In this document: positions 31,258 through 41,895 of the stretch, piece by piece
How positions within the stretch are numbered: position 1 is the first letter of the stretch
Layout of the letters: every line of letters starts with the position of its first letter
Made by a program: the position numbers and the translations under genes
Notes under the pieces: model-generated
What the model saw: only the letters and a program-made list of their open reading frames with translations
Told to the model about the DNA's origin: nothing
Databases searched by the model: none
Origin: Anodontia alba
Lineage: Eukaryota > Mollusca > Bivalvia > Lucinida > Lucinidae
DNA: 64,000 nucleotides
Reading direction: 5' to 3'
NCBI GenBank assembly: GCA_964016985.1
Contig: OZ024825.1
Coordinates: 40,997,668-41,061,667, forward strand

Positions 31258-31578
31258 ACACTCCGGTCTCTGCCGGCCTCGGTGGTTCAGTTGGATGCGC
31301 CGTCCGACTGGAGACCAGGAGGTCGCGTGTTCAACTCTCGCCGAGGTCGGCAACATTCTTTCGTGGAGATTGATCATGAAATATTTTCTACGGTCATTCT
31401 CTCCCTTCCGCTGATTCAAGAAGGGCAGTTGTCAGTTTCTGGCGAAAGAATGTGCACAATACTGGTTAACCGCTTAGAGGACTAAGCCTGCCCAGTAAAC
31501 GTGTGGCTAGGTAAACTGACATGACCCCATTGGGTTGACTGGGCCGTAAAACCTCAACACAAACAAACACTCCGGTCT
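31258..31578 (+). mobile_element. Full SINE with 12-bp target duplication, absent from the paralogous unit
   Basis: ACACTCCGGTCT lies at 31258-31269 and 31567-31578. The body starts at 31272 with GCCGGCCTCGGTGGTTCAGT. The equivalent site in copy 1 (about 28676-28690, CACACTCCTGTCTGATTAAA) has no insertion, so the SINE arrived after the 2.6-kb duplication. Confidence 0.95.
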
Positions 31579-31729
31579 GATTAAATAATGTAAAGTTGAA
31601 CATGTTCCTATCGCTTCCGTCATGGCGCTACTTAGCATGAACTCAGGAGACGAAATTCTCGAAAATGAAAGTCTTGAATGCTTGAAAATAAATCGTCTGA
31701 ATGACGATTTAGAATGGTCTCTTAGGCCT

Positions 31730-31940
31730 CTTTTATCTCAGATAAAAGTTCTGGTATTTTTCATATTTCTGCTCAAATAATAGATGGCGGGTACTCGTTA
31801 AAACCGCCACACCGAGGCGGTTCTAACGAGTAACCACAACCTATGAAACATAATGAATACCCCTGTAAACCCCAGTTTTTCTATACAGAAATAGGATTTA
31901 AGGGGATCAAAATTATATAGGTATGTCTGATCTGGATCTA
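31730..31940. mobile_element. Truncated CATTACGAAAACA-type MITE
   Basis: It shares ATTTTTCATATTTCTGCTCA, a CCGCCACACCGAGGCGG hairpin centre, ACCCCTGTAAACCCCAGTTT and TATATAGGTATGT with the complete copies at 55744 and 48585. The left terminus is missing. Confidence 0.7.
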
Positions 31941-32094
31941 CACTTTTCGTTCAGGCCTGTCTGTCCGAATTCATAGGGTCGTTACGGTATTCCGATAGTC
32001 AGGACTGAGCAAACAGTGTAGACCCCTAATGAGATGCCACAAAACACCTGATCAGTCAACACGTATTGTGTAACTCATACAGCAGTTCTAGCAA

Positions 32095-32335
32095 TTTTAG
32101 CCCATTATAGTCGGGAGACCCTAAAAGGGTAATTGGCAAACAGTTCAGACCCAGATCAGACGCCACAGAACGCAGAGTCTGATCAGGGTCTCCACTGTTT
32201 GCAAATAGTTTAGCCATTATTCTCTAGGAATTTGTAAATATCATAGCCGGACGTACCTAAAATTGAAATTGGACTCTTCCAATATATAGTATGGGAGAGT
32301 CTATTCAGTCTACAATGGACTAAGATACATCAGCA
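32095..32335. mobile_element. piggyBac-like MITE, reverse orientation
   Basis: TTAGCCCATTATAGTCGGGA on the left, then the hairpin with CAGACCCAGATCAGACGCCA, then ATTGAAATTGGACTCTTCCA and a right end of GTCTACAATGGACTAA. It is the reverse of 11928-12156 with decayed TTAA ends. Confidence 0.7.
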
Positions 32336-32689
32336 GGTGGTAAAATGGACTTGTCCATAATTTAGGAGAAAAGTATGGTCAGGAATTAGGGTAAATATGG
32401 TACACTGTGATGCGTCTTCCTTTTTTCTTTTTTCTTATTATTTTTTTTTTTTTTTTAACTTTTAATGGCTTCTAATAGATTTAGAATAACGGAAAATTCT
32501 TAACCCGACCTTATTAGCGGAAAACAAAAGATTTATATTTTTGTTCCTTTCCCATAGCAGACGATTCACATAAAATGTCAAGTCCTATTTTCTGGAAAAA
32601 ATAAATAACAAAAAATATATCTAATAGAATTTGCTAATATTTAAATTTAGCGTATAAATAGTAAACAAGCAGCAACATATTTAACCAGT

Positions 32690-32810
32690 TCAGTCCGTTT
32701 GACCAAAACAAATGCCTGTGCAAACAATGTAGATCCTGATGAGACGGCTCGTAACGAGCCGTCTCATCAGGATCTTCACTGTTTGCCATTCTGTTTTGAT
32801 TTCTCACTGA
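32690..32810. repeat. GATGAGACGGCTCG hairpin
   Basis: AATGTAGATCCTGATGAGAC, centre GGCTCGTAACGAGCC, and GTCTCATCAGGATCTTCACT. Member of the AAACAGTGTAGATCC hairpin group. Confidence 0.7.
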
Positions 32811-33424
32811 ACCCCCTATTTGCATCAGTGGATATACTACTCCTTTAGTTTTAGTCAAGTATATTTGCCCGAATACTTTGGACAATAACCAAACATGAGA
32901 TTCGCCGTAAATTGGGAATCACGAACCAGATGAAATCGGGGTTGCCTGAATTGGGGTTATTCCTCAGCTCTCCTTTTTTGATGCTAGAGAAGGATGTGTT
33001 TCGTGATTGTGACATTTTCTGAGTATCTTCCTTTATCAGGACTTATTATCTATAAAAACTAAATTTTGAAAAATGTCGTCTGCTACAAATGTTGCATGGC
33101 ACTTAATGGGTTAAAACCAGTCGCAGATGGACAGCGCCATAAAATAACCATAACCTTTAGTTGCAAAAAGTAAAAATGTGACTTAAATTGAAATAAATAA
33201 TAAATCACGTCTAAGGTGCGGTTAACTGGGGTATAGGCTTAATTGATTGAATTTTATGCCCTCTATATATAGAATTAATTAAGAGAAACGACTGTATAGA
33301 AAACAGCACATGGGACGCAAAGTCGAATTAGATGGGCATCATTTGATATTTTAATGTTTAGACACAAAAACTCCTAATGATTATCATATCGTACGATTTT
33401 AAATTAAACGTTTTTCAACTGGTG
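32811..33424. other. Gene-free sequence with MITE fragments
   Basis: Part of a GTCGTCTGCTACAAA-type MITE end lies near 33070. The rest is unassigned. Confidence 0.4.
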
Positions 33425-33500
33425 TATGTTTTATTATTATTATTATTATTATTAATATTATTATTATATTGTCATTAATATAATTATCATTATTATTATT
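33425..33500. repeat. ATT trinucleotide microsatellite
   Basis: Interrupted (ATT)n with ATA variants, directly before a TAGCTCACC element start. Confidence 0.85.
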
Positions 33501-35036
33501 AGCTCACCACTTTTTGTCCATCGTCCGTCCGGTTGTCCGTCCGTCCCTCCGTTAAGACTTTTCAAACGACTTCTCCTCTGAAGCCGCTGAGCCAGTTTTG
33601 CTCAAATTTCATATGGAGCCTCCTTAGGTCAGGGAATCAAAAGTTTGCTGAAATGGTCGCGGTCCGTTGACTAAGACAGCCGCCATGCCCATATATGGTA
33701 AAAACCTTTAGAAAATGTTCTTCGCCATAACCGAGGATGCTTTGGTGCTGAATCTTTGCACAAATCATCGAAAGAGGGAGACCTACCAAAGTTGCTAAAA
33801 CAACGATCATATGTTGACGTTTGATCTTTTTACGGCAAGGTCAAGTTTGCTTCCCTATGCATTTGTATTGGCCCTATACATTTGTATTGGAAAAATGTCG
33901 AGAAGCCTCCTAGGGGCAAGGGAATTAAAGATTGCTAAAATGGTCGCGGTCCCTTGACTAAGATGGCCGCCACGCCCATATATGGTAAAAACCTATAAAA
34001 ATCTTCTTCTCCAGAACAAAGCAAGCCTTATGGCCTAATCCTTGCACAAATTATCGGGGACGGGAGTCTACCAAAATTGCTAAAATGATGGTCTTACGTT
34101 GACGTTTGACCTTTTTTACGGCAAGGTCAAATTTGCTTCCCATACATTTGTATGGGCCATATACATTTATATGGCAAAAATGTTCAGAAATCATATTTTG
34201 GACATCTCTCGCTTGAGCAATTTTCACAAGATTTTAAATGGGACCTTCTGTCAAAAGGTTATTGATAATTTGTTCGAATGCTTCGGCCGGACTGAACAAG
34301 ATGGCTGCCATGCCCATATATGGTAAAAACACTTAATAATCTTCTCCAGAATCAAGAAAGCTTTGAGGCTGAATCTTGGTATATAGCATCGGGGACTCAA
34401 GGTCTACCAATTTTGTTCAAATGATGGAAGTAGGTTGATCTTTGACCCATTTATGGCAAGGTCAAATTGCACCCCATACATTTGTATGGGGAAAATGTTG
34501 AAAAAAATCATTTTCTTATTGGATAATAAAGACTGATGGCTGAAACTTACAATGTATGATTAAAGTAGTAAAACTGTATAGCTACTGTCAAAATTTTTGG
34601 GGTTATCTGACCTTGCCCTTGGGCTCTATACATGTATAAAATTTTGAAATCTTTAAATGTCTTCTTCTCTGAAACAGCTTGGACAGTTTTCACTTGATTT
34701 CACATGTGGCCTTCTGTCGAAAGGATGTTGCCAATTTGTTCAAATGGTTCTGCTCCATTGAACAAGATGGCTGCCATGCCCATATATGGTAGAACACTTA
34801 AAAGTCTTCTTTTCCAGAACTAAGAAAGTTCTGAGGCTGAATCTTGGTATACAACATCAGGAACTCAAAGTCTAAGTTTGTTGAAATGATGGTACTAGGA
34901 TGATCTTGGACCTTTTTATGGTATGTGTGGTATTTGTGTCCTAGTTGCTAGTTGGCAGTACTGGAAGAAGTTGCATGGCATTTATTATGCAATGGCTGTT
35001 TTTATCAAGTGAACGAATCGTGGCTCAAGGGCCTCT
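33501..35036 (+). repeat. TAGCTCACC...GGGCCTCTTG element with diverged tandem core
   Basis: It starts TTAGCTCACCACTTTTTGTC followed by GTCCGTCCGG words. It repeats GCCGCCATGCCCATATATGG near 33680, 33968, 34306 and 34770 and ACCTTTTTACGGCAAGGTCA-like phrases, and it ends CTCAAGGGCCTCTTGTT. Open frames inside are low-quality and not conserved between units. Confidence 0.65.
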
Positions 35037-35037
35037 T

Positions 35038-35128
<91 letters not shown>
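35037..35128. repeat. Compound (AT)n(GT)n microsatellite
   Basis: About 18 AT units followed by about 25 GT units. Predicted VCVCVC and IYIYIY proteins across it are artefacts. Confidence 0.95.
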
Positions 35129-35131
<3 letters not shown>

Positions 35132-36138
35132 CTCTGCGCTATTTATAGCTATTTATAAAGAAATCTGGGATTTGATTTCATTGGGTAGGTCTTGTCAATA
35201 TGACTCTATTGCGGGTCGTTCAAGATGCAAAGAGTATTCTCTCTTACCAAATGAAGTTTGAAGTTCTTTAGGAAAGGTCTTATGTTTCGAAATCTTAATG
35301 TCGGACACCTGAGGCCTATCAGACCGCTAAATATTGTCCACGAAACGACTCTTTCGGGAGTCGTTCTAGTTAAAATGATGCATGTGAATCAAAACATTTT
35401 GAGAAAAGTTCAACGGACACTACTGTTCAGTGTATTTGTTTCAAAGAGAGACGCGTATGGTGTAAACATTATCTTAAAATTCAGTGTCGGCATACGCCCT
35501 TAATCGATATTTATTATTGAATGTTCCTCCCGTTCTAACATGCAACGCACTGTCATGTTTTCGTAGGAATAATTCCAGGAAGAATATAACTTAAAATCCT
35601 GAGCTTTAATCAGTTTCTCAATAGGAAGTTTCTTTTTATCTAAAATGTACCGAGCATTCTTATCATTTTTTATAGATATGACGCTCTGACATTAAAACTG
35701 GCAGACATAAATTCAGCCGCTTCACGCAAAAAGGGGCTGTAACGCATATGCTCAACACCAAAGACAAAGAACAGCTTGCTCACCCCAATTGTCTGGTCAG
35801 GGCCAGCGCTTTCTGGCTGCAAAAATCCTGGTTACAGTAGACTTTACAGGCAAGAAGCAATCTTAATGCCTTGATCATACGACGCATATACACAGGTTAA
35901 TTAGACATCCGTTGTTCGCATAAAGCCCGGTGTAGCCTTAGAGTGCTTCATTGATTCTTCAGATGTAGCTGCATGATGGTTTTTCTTTTTTGTTTTACGT
36001 CATCCAGACACCAAGTGCTTTCAGAAAGAAGATGGATTAAAATTATTGTAATAAAGGCTCCCTTGGAAATATCTCGACACACAAAAAGTCTCGGTTGAAA
36101 TTTACGTCGTGATTCCCCCGCGATTCTTGAGAAGTTCA
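35129..36138. other. Gene-free sequence, nothing recognised
   Basis: About 1 kb in which I recognise no exon, element or RNA gene. An 81-codon frame at 35258-35503 has no known motif and no splice context. Confidence 0.4.
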
Positions 36139-36327
36139 TAGCTCCAAAAAAGAGGGGTAATCCACACAATACTTTTCTTAGTTCTCCACGAAAACATGTT
36201 ATGGGTGCTCATTAGAAGCGCCTCGGAGAGGCGCTTCTAATGAGTACCTATAATATATGTTTTCGTTGAGAAATAAGAAAAAAAAATCAAAGTTTTTCGG
36301 TTGAAAAATGTCTTATCTGGAGCTATG
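36139..36327. mobile_element. Complete ATAGCTCCA/TGGAGCTAT palindromic MITE
   Basis: CATAGCTCCAAAAAAGAGGG on the left mirrors TCTTATCTGGAGCTATG on the right. The hairpin (about 36172-36281) contains CATTAGAAGCGCCTCGGAGA and its complement. Same family as 545-737. Confidence 0.8.
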
Positions 36328-36404
36328 GTGGTATATTGAATTAGATTTTGTCTTTATCAGCAGAGGATATATATACTTTTAGCCTGTGTATTGTTCAAGG
36401 ACGA

Positions 36405-36500
36405 CAAAAGTATAACTGAAGATGCCCAAGGAACGCCACAATCACGAAGTACAGCCGTTCCTAGGCATAGGGCTCTGGTGCGTTTATTTTTTTATTTTTT
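36405..36500 (+). repeat. Fragment of the GCCCAAGGAACGCCACAATC repeat family
   Basis: GATGCCCAAGGAACGCCACA, ATCACGAAGTACAGCC. Related fragments occur at about 39243-39268, 39795-39950, 59290-59380 and 60018-60095. Confidence 0.6.
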
Positions 36501-37124
36501 TTTTTTTTATCTATTTACTTACTTATTTTACCAAAGACGTAAAAAAAGCGCCAGACCCCTATGTTCCGAGGAACAGAAAGAAGAAGAGATGAGAACAAAC
36601 AATGCCATAACAAACGCGATAGAAGATCAATAGAGGAATCACCTTCGAATCAAAAGATTGTATCTGTAGTTTCTTTAGGCATTCGAGTTCTCATTTCGCT
36701 TTTTATCCAGTGTAACTGAAACATCGCTTAGATCTACAAGAGGCCCACGGGCCACGGTTTGCATACCTGAGTAAACCATCCATCGCATATCTGCAGATGC
36801 AGATGGTTTTCAATACCTATGGATATAGCAGCCATCTTGGTCACTGAAGCATGACCATTAAAACAAATTATCAGTTTCGTTTTGACAGAAGACCACATGG
36901 AATTTGGTAAAATTCGCCCTGGCAGTTATATCAGAGGAAACAATTTAAATATTTTATGATTTTGTACATGTATACAGCCTTGGAGCAAGGGTAAATAACC
37001 CTCAGGGATTAAATATTTTTATAATAACTGAAAGGTATCGCTCCCCTAATCATATAGTGTAAGGTCCAACCATAAGTACGCTATACGTTTTGAGAAAATA
37101 ACTTTTCAACATTTTCCCAATATA

Positions 37125-37455
37125 CAGTCGACTCTCGTTATCTCGAATTCCAAGGGACTCTCTGAAATGCTTCGAGATATCCGTAGTTCGACATATCAGG
37201 TTTGCAGAATTGAGGAAAAAATAATTTGATTAACCACATTTAACAAACTGATAGGTAATTGGACTTTTGAAGTTAGAGATATATTGAAAATATTGTGGAA
37301 AAGAGGAGAAATTGCTCCTTAGGAGCAATTTCTCCTCTTTTCTACAATATTTTCCATCTGTTGTTAGGTTTTCATGTATAGGCAGGGACCAGATTTTCAC
37401 TTCGAGATAAGCGGTTATTCGAGATAAGCGAGGTCGAGATAACGAGAGTCAACTG
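37125..37455. mobile_element. Tigger/pogo-like 331-bp MITE with TA target duplication
   Basis: TA flanks both ends. Ends are CAGTCGACTCTCGTTATCTC and GAGATAACGAGAGTCAACTG, with inner inverted repeats CGAGATATCCG and CGAGATAAGCG. A hairpin at the centre pairs AATATTGTGGAAAAGAGGAG with its complement around GCTCCTTAGGAGC. Further copies are at 43324 and 59688. Confidence 0.88.
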
Positions 37456-37762
37456 TAAATGCACAAGGAGGCACATTTGATCTTGCCGTGACTGAAAAGG
37501 TCAAAGTCACCTGAGATCATTTGAACCAATTTGGTAGCTCTCACAATCCAATTGCTATAAAACAAGACTTGGTCTAAGTGCTTTCTTCGTTCTAAACAAT
37601 GTATATGAGCATGGCAGACATCTTGTTCAACAGAATGTGACCATTTGAACTAAATATCAATCTTCCGTTGACAAAAATGACAAAAATTATTTAAATCAGG
37701 CTACGTGGTTTCAGAGGTGAAGTTGTTTAATGATTCCCTGATTTTATATATGTATATAGCCT

Positions 37763-37800
37763 GGGGGTTTGGGGGGGGGGGGGGGGGCAGGGGCAAGGGC
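37763..37800 (+). repeat. Long G run, G-quadruplex candidate
   Basis: Five G, TTT, then 17 consecutive G, then CAGGGGCAAGGG. Four or more G tracts lie within 40 bases. Confidence 0.85.
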
Positions 37801-38244
37801 AGATAACCACTGGGGGATGAAAGTTTTATTGTATCCAAAAGGTTTTGCTACTTTAATCATACATTTTAAGATTGTGTTGAGAAAATGATTTTTCAACATT
37901 TTTATCCATACAAATATAAGAGGAAGCAAATGACGCTACGATCATCCTTTGAACAAACTTGGTAGACCTTGAGTCTCTAATGCTATATACTAATATTTAG
38001 CCTTAAAGCTTCACTGGTTATGCAGAAAATGCTATTTAACCAGTTTCCCATTATAAGTCTATGGAAGTTCATGGAAACCAAAAATAACAGGAAGGTTGGC
38101 GTAATTTTAATCATTTTGAATTGCCCTTATCCAAGCAACATTTGCACCAAGTTAGGGTCATATTCTGCTTCAGTGGCTTTGGAGGAGTTGTCGCTAAAAG
38201 ATATTGTTGCCATGGCAACCAAACAAAATGGTCGCTGGTCTTAA

Positions 38245-38246
<2 letters not shown>

Positions 38247-38331
<85 letters not shown>
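38247..38331. repeat. (TA)n microsatellite, about 42 units
   Basis: Uninterrupted TA repeat. It can extrude as a hairpin. Open frames reading YIYIYI are artefacts. Confidence 0.95.
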
Positions 38332-38333
<2 letters not shown>

Positions 38334-39289
38334 TAGACAATTATCAAATGATCCTTCACTTATTATTGAGAAAATGCAATTTAATCATGTTCCTATTATA
38401 AATCTCCGGGGCTTTCTGTTGTCATGGCAACGTAACCAAGAGGCAGATTGGCAAACGTTTAGCTATTTTGAATTGGCCTTACCCAAACAACATTTCTATC
38501 GAATTTGGGTCATACTGCTTCAGTGGCTTTGGAGAAGTTGTTTAAACAATTCTAAAATGGACATTGACCATAAAACACATAAACTGGGCAGAAAATCATC
38601 AAATGACCATAACTGACAAATATGAGTCACACCACTTCACTGCTTTTGGAGAAAATGCAATTTAGCTATTGTCCCATTATAATTATATCAGATTTCTGTT
38701 GCCATGGCAACCAAACCAAGAGGCATATTGGCAAACTTTTACTATTTTGAATTGGCCTTACCCAAGCAACAATGCTACCAAATTATGGTTATACTGCTTC
38801 AGTAGTTTAGGAGGAGTTGTCGTTTAAAAATTCTTATTTTAAATCTAATGTTGCCATGGCAAGCAAACAAAATGGCCGCTGGTCATTAAACACATAAACT
38901 GGATAGACAATCATCAAATGATCATAACTGCCAAATGTGGTTCACATCAATTTACAAGTTTTGGAGAAAATGTTGTATAAAAGTTCTTATATTAAAATTT
39001 AACCATGGCAACCAAGCAAAATGGCCTCTGGTCATTAGACACATAAACTGGGTAAACAATCATCAAATGTTCATAATTGCCAAATATAATTAAACCACTT
39101 CACCGCTTTTTGCTTGGCAGACAATTCACATGAAATTTCAAGACCTGTTTTCTCTGAAAAAAAAAAATGAATATCGTCTGCTACAAATTTTGCTTGGCGC
39201 TTTAAGGGTAAGCTTGTATTGTTCAAGGACACCGAACATAATTGAAGAAACCCAAGGAATGCCACAGGTTATGACAAATAGTTTTGGTA

Positions 39290-39790
39290 CAATCGAACTT
39301 CAATGGCTCGATCATCTTTGGGACCATAAATATTTGTTCTAGATATAGGTAGTTCGAGCCACTGACGGTTAATCAAAGCGCCAGGTCAGGAGATAAATGG
39401 GGATACCCAGTAAACACACAACGTCACAATAATGTCGTTACAACGTCGCGTCACAACAACGTTATTACAACGTCGCTGCATCACAACAATGTCGTTACAA
39501 CGTTGCTGCAACGTCGTTACATTGCAGCGACATTGTAACGACGTTGTTGTGACGTTGTGTGTTTGCTTGGCAGTTAAGGGATGTCTTTTCGCTCTTCAAT
39601 ATAATAATGATATGTTGAGTGTACTTATTAGAATCGAGTACGCACAATATACATTTTCATGATAAAATAAAAAAAACATTTCTCTAAATATTTGTTTTCT
39701 TGAGCTACCGGAAGAATATTTTAGGGACTCGAACACGTGTCCGAATCAGCCATGACAAATGAGCCATTGGCGTTGAGTAATTGAAGTTAA
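39290..39790. mobile_element. Tigger-like CAATGGCTCG MITE with a nested palindrome
   Basis: The left end after TA is CAATCGAACTTCAATGGCTC. The degraded right end is near AATGAGCCATTGGCGTTGAG. It resembles 53339-53701 but contains the inserted K-type palindrome (39405-39572) and a short remnant of the GTACTTATTAGAATCGAGTA hairpin at about 39600-39670. Confidence 0.65.
39405..39572. mobile_element. ACCCAGTAAACACACAACGTC palindromic element
   Basis: Left ACCCAGTAAACACACAACGT mirrors right ACGTTGTGTGTTTGCTTGG. The inside is a series of AACGTCGTTACAACGTCG-like words forming an interrupted palindrome. It is nested in the Tigger-like MITE. A second copy lies at 40492. Confidence 0.75.
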
Positions 39791-40009
39791 ATTGCACGTG
39801 GAATGCCACAATAACGACCCACATGCCTCCTGAGGCACCAAAAGACTAAGAGTAGGGAACAAAATATTCCGTCTGAAGAGCAAACTATTCCGTCTAGGGA
39901 ACAAAATATGATAAAACAAACGCCCCATATGAATTCACAGACGCCCGAACAAAGAAACTGCAACAGAGAAACCGTCTTGGTATGGTCAGTAGAAAATCTC
40001 TCTCTCTCA

Positions 40010-40034
40010 CACACACACATACACACACACACAC

Positions 40035-40103
<69 letters not shown>
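40010..40103. repeat. (CA)n joined head-on to (TG)n
   Basis: About 13 CA units followed directly by about 33 TG units. The two halves are complementary and can fold into a hairpin, unlike a normal CA microsatellite. Confidence 0.92.
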
Positions 40104-40105
<2 letters not shown>

Positions 40106-40133
40106 CGGCCAAGCTAGCATTTTTTATAAATCT

Positions 40134-40190
40134 ACAGCGGGCCGTTATCGGCCCGTCAGGGTAGCTGACGGGCCGATAACGGCCCGCTGT
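40134..40190. repeat. Perfect 26-bp GC-rich palindrome with a 5-base loop
   Basis: Arms 40134-40159 and 40165-40190 are exact reverse complements (ACAGCGGGCCGTTATCGGCC...). The loop is GGTAG. Weaker pairing extends outward through TAAATCTA and TGATTTATGTAGA. Confidence 0.95.
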
Positions 40191-40213
40191 TGATTTATGT
40201 AGAATGCTTACTG

Positions 40214-40245
40214 GGGCTGAGGGGGGGGGGGAGGGGTGGGGGACT
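40214..40245 (+). repeat. G-rich tract, G-quadruplex candidate
   Basis: A run of about 11 G, then AGGGG, then TGGGGG, just after the perfect palindrome. Confidence 0.8.
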
Positions 40246-40491
40246 GCTTAAACACGTTTTCCTCGTGCGAAACCTGACCCTTAATTCTGATGCAGCTCTA
40301 AATTATAAACATATGTTCGGTCCTCTACCCACATAATCACAAGCTTTATGGTTAAACAAAGCAAAGAGCTCAATGGCGAATTGAAACCAGAATACAAGAA
40401 AACCACAACCAGGATCACGATAGGTCTGACCAAAGACATTGGCAGTCAGATTTCAGCCTTATGAAATAGATCGAGGAGGGATCGAAACGTC

Positions 40492-40600
40492 ACCCAGTGG
40501 GCACACAACGTTAAAATGACGTCGTATCAACGTCGATGCGTCGTGATCAAGTCGCATCGACGTTGTTACGACATCATTTGATATTGTGTGCCTGCTGGGT
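40492..40600. mobile_element. ACCCAGTGGGCACACAACGTT palindromic element, second copy
   Basis: The left ACCCAGTGGGCACACAACGT mirrors AATATTGTGTGCCTGCTGGG near the end. Internally CGTCGATGCGTCG faces AGTCGCATCGACG. Shorter than the copy at 39405. Confidence 0.78.
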
Positions 40601-40689
40601 AAGTCTGAGGACCCACCTACCGTCGTGCAACTTAAGAGAGAAGCAAAGTTATCAACCGTAATTGGGTTAAAACCATGCATGAAGTTTTA

Positions 40690-41204
40690 CACGCAGTTTT
40701 ATACAGAATAGCCATGTTGTAACTTATTTTTATAGCAAGTGACAATCTTTTTTAATGGTTCTGAAAATTAGTTTTGCCACAATCGTCCTATTTTATAGAC
40801 TAGGTCATCATAAAATTCAGGTTCCGATAGCTTTCTTGCAGAAGAAGTGTTTTCAAACCAGAAACTGCTAAATCTATAAGAATACAAACTGTACATGTGA
40901 TTTGTAAATTAAGCCCGGTCAAATGGCCATTTTATAGCTATTTAACCGGTAACGACTAAATAACCACAATTATCCGTGCCTTCTTTTTCACATGTTATTG
41001 TAATTACAGTAGTGTTCTGTTTTGTTCTCCTGCAAAAGACCTCTCTTTATGTGGTTCATACATTGTACGACACGCGTCAAATAGTTGTTCCGCGAATCCT
41101 TTTTCCGCGCCTCTTCTCGAGTATGTAGGTCAAATAAATCCATCTTTTCCTTAAAAAATCTGGACAGCATCTATTTCCGCGCAAAAAAAATCAATCTGGG
41201 AAGT
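40690..41204. other. Gene-free sequence, nothing recognised
   Basis: No element or exon is recognised. Confidence 0.4.
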
Positions 41205-41208
41205 TAAT

Positions 41209-41445
41209 TGAGCCATAACGTGAGAAAATGTACTTTAGGACATTTGCAACTAACGAAGACAAATAAGCCTGCGCACCCGCGCAGTCTGATCAGCGTCGTT
41301 GTTGTCCGCATGAAGAAACTTGTAGTCTTGGCTATTCAAAATGAGCCCAGTAAAAATTCTGATCAGACTGCGCGAACGCGCAGGCTGATCTGAATCTTCA
41401 CTAGGTGCGCATGTCCGGAAGTTCATTTTCTGATGTTGTGGCTCA
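41209..41445. mobile_element. TGAGCC-ended MITE with two GATCAG hairpins
   Basis: Left TGAGCCATAACGTGAGAAAA mirrors right CATTTTCTGATGTTGTGGCTCA. Inside are CCTGCGCACCCGCGCAGTCT and CAGACTGCGCGAACGCGCAG, two GC-rich small hairpins, separated by a CTTGGCTATTCAAAATGAGC linker. Copies are at 48238, 56380 and 59012. Confidence 0.75.
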
Positions 41446-41454
41446 TTTGCTTAA

Positions 41455-41655
41455 CGCTTAGCACTCTGGGTAAAAAGATTCAGCAGACGACAAATTGAAA
41501 TATTTTTTCTTATTTTTTTCCCAGAAAACAGGATTTGGCATTTCATGCAAATTATCTCCAATGGAGACAGTTTGCATGAAATGTCAAATCATGTTTGCTG
41601 GGAAAAATACGAAAAATATTTCAAAATGTCGTCTGCTTAAGATTTATCCAGAGTG
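41455..41655. mobile_element. GCAGACGACA-type MITE, well preserved
   Basis: GTAAAAAGATTCAGCAGACG on the left mirrors AATGTCGTCTGCTTAAGATT on the right. The hairpin pairs TTTGGCATTTCATGCAAATT with GTTTGCATGAAATGTCAAAT. Confidence 0.8.
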
Positions 41656-41699
41656 CTCAGGTACACAAGAACCGATTCACTACGTCCTTCCTTTATCAA

Positions 41700-41709
41700 T
41701 ATAGGGATG

Positions 41710-41740
<31 letters not shown>

Positions 41741-41895
41741 TTTTCTCCAGAAAACAGGATTTGGCATTTCATGCAAATTGTCGCCAATGGAGACAATTTG
41801 CATGAAATGTCAAATCATTTTTCCTGGAGAAAAATGCGAAAAAAATATTTCAAAATGTCGTCTGCTTAAGATTTTACCCAGAGTGCTTAAGTATA
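41700..41895. mobile_element. GCAGACGACA-type MITE, adjacent second copy
   Basis: It repeats the hairpin and right end of the preceding copy. The flanking ACAAGAACCGATTCACTACG is also repeated after it, so a segment containing the MITE appears to have been tandemly duplicated. The left end is replaced by a T tract. Confidence 0.75.

Larger units (their letters stand above)
29091..31729 (+). repeat. 2.6-kb tandem unit, copy 2, with a SINE insertion
   Basis: It begins at the tRNA-like sequence GGGAACCAAATAGCCGAGCG and parallels copy 1 until about 31729, where a MITE remnant starts. Relative to copy 1 it has a complete extra SINE (31272-31566) and small differences. The tail of copy 1 (CATTGAATCTAATAACAAAA, ...GACATTATT) directly abuts this head. 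The same tail-head join occurs at 62640. Confidence 0.85.
36742..39110 (-). repeat. CAAGAGGCCCACGGGCC element with diverged core, in two halves around a MITE
   Basis: It begins CAAGAGGCCCACGGGCCACG, the inverse of the GGGCCTCTTG end at 35020. Recurring phrases include GCCATGGCAACCAAACAAAA, AAACACATAAACTGG and TCATCAAATGATCATAACTG (38540-39075). The CAGTCGACTCTCG MITE at 37125 interrupts it. Confidence 0.55.

Noticed and set aside
8578..31485. Recurring open frame (AQLDAPSDWRPGGRGF... EIFSTVILSLPLIQEGQ...) in several places, 67-95 codons
   Set aside because: It lies exactly in the body of the tRNA-derived SINE copies (8568, 16250, 20802, 31272). The similarity reflects SINE sequence, and copies at 5472 and elsewhere do not keep it.
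34945..35261. Predicted proteins rich in IYIYIY and VCVCVC
   Set aside because: They are translations of the (AT)n(GT)n microsatellite. The same applies to frames at 38111-38359 and 39894-40164.
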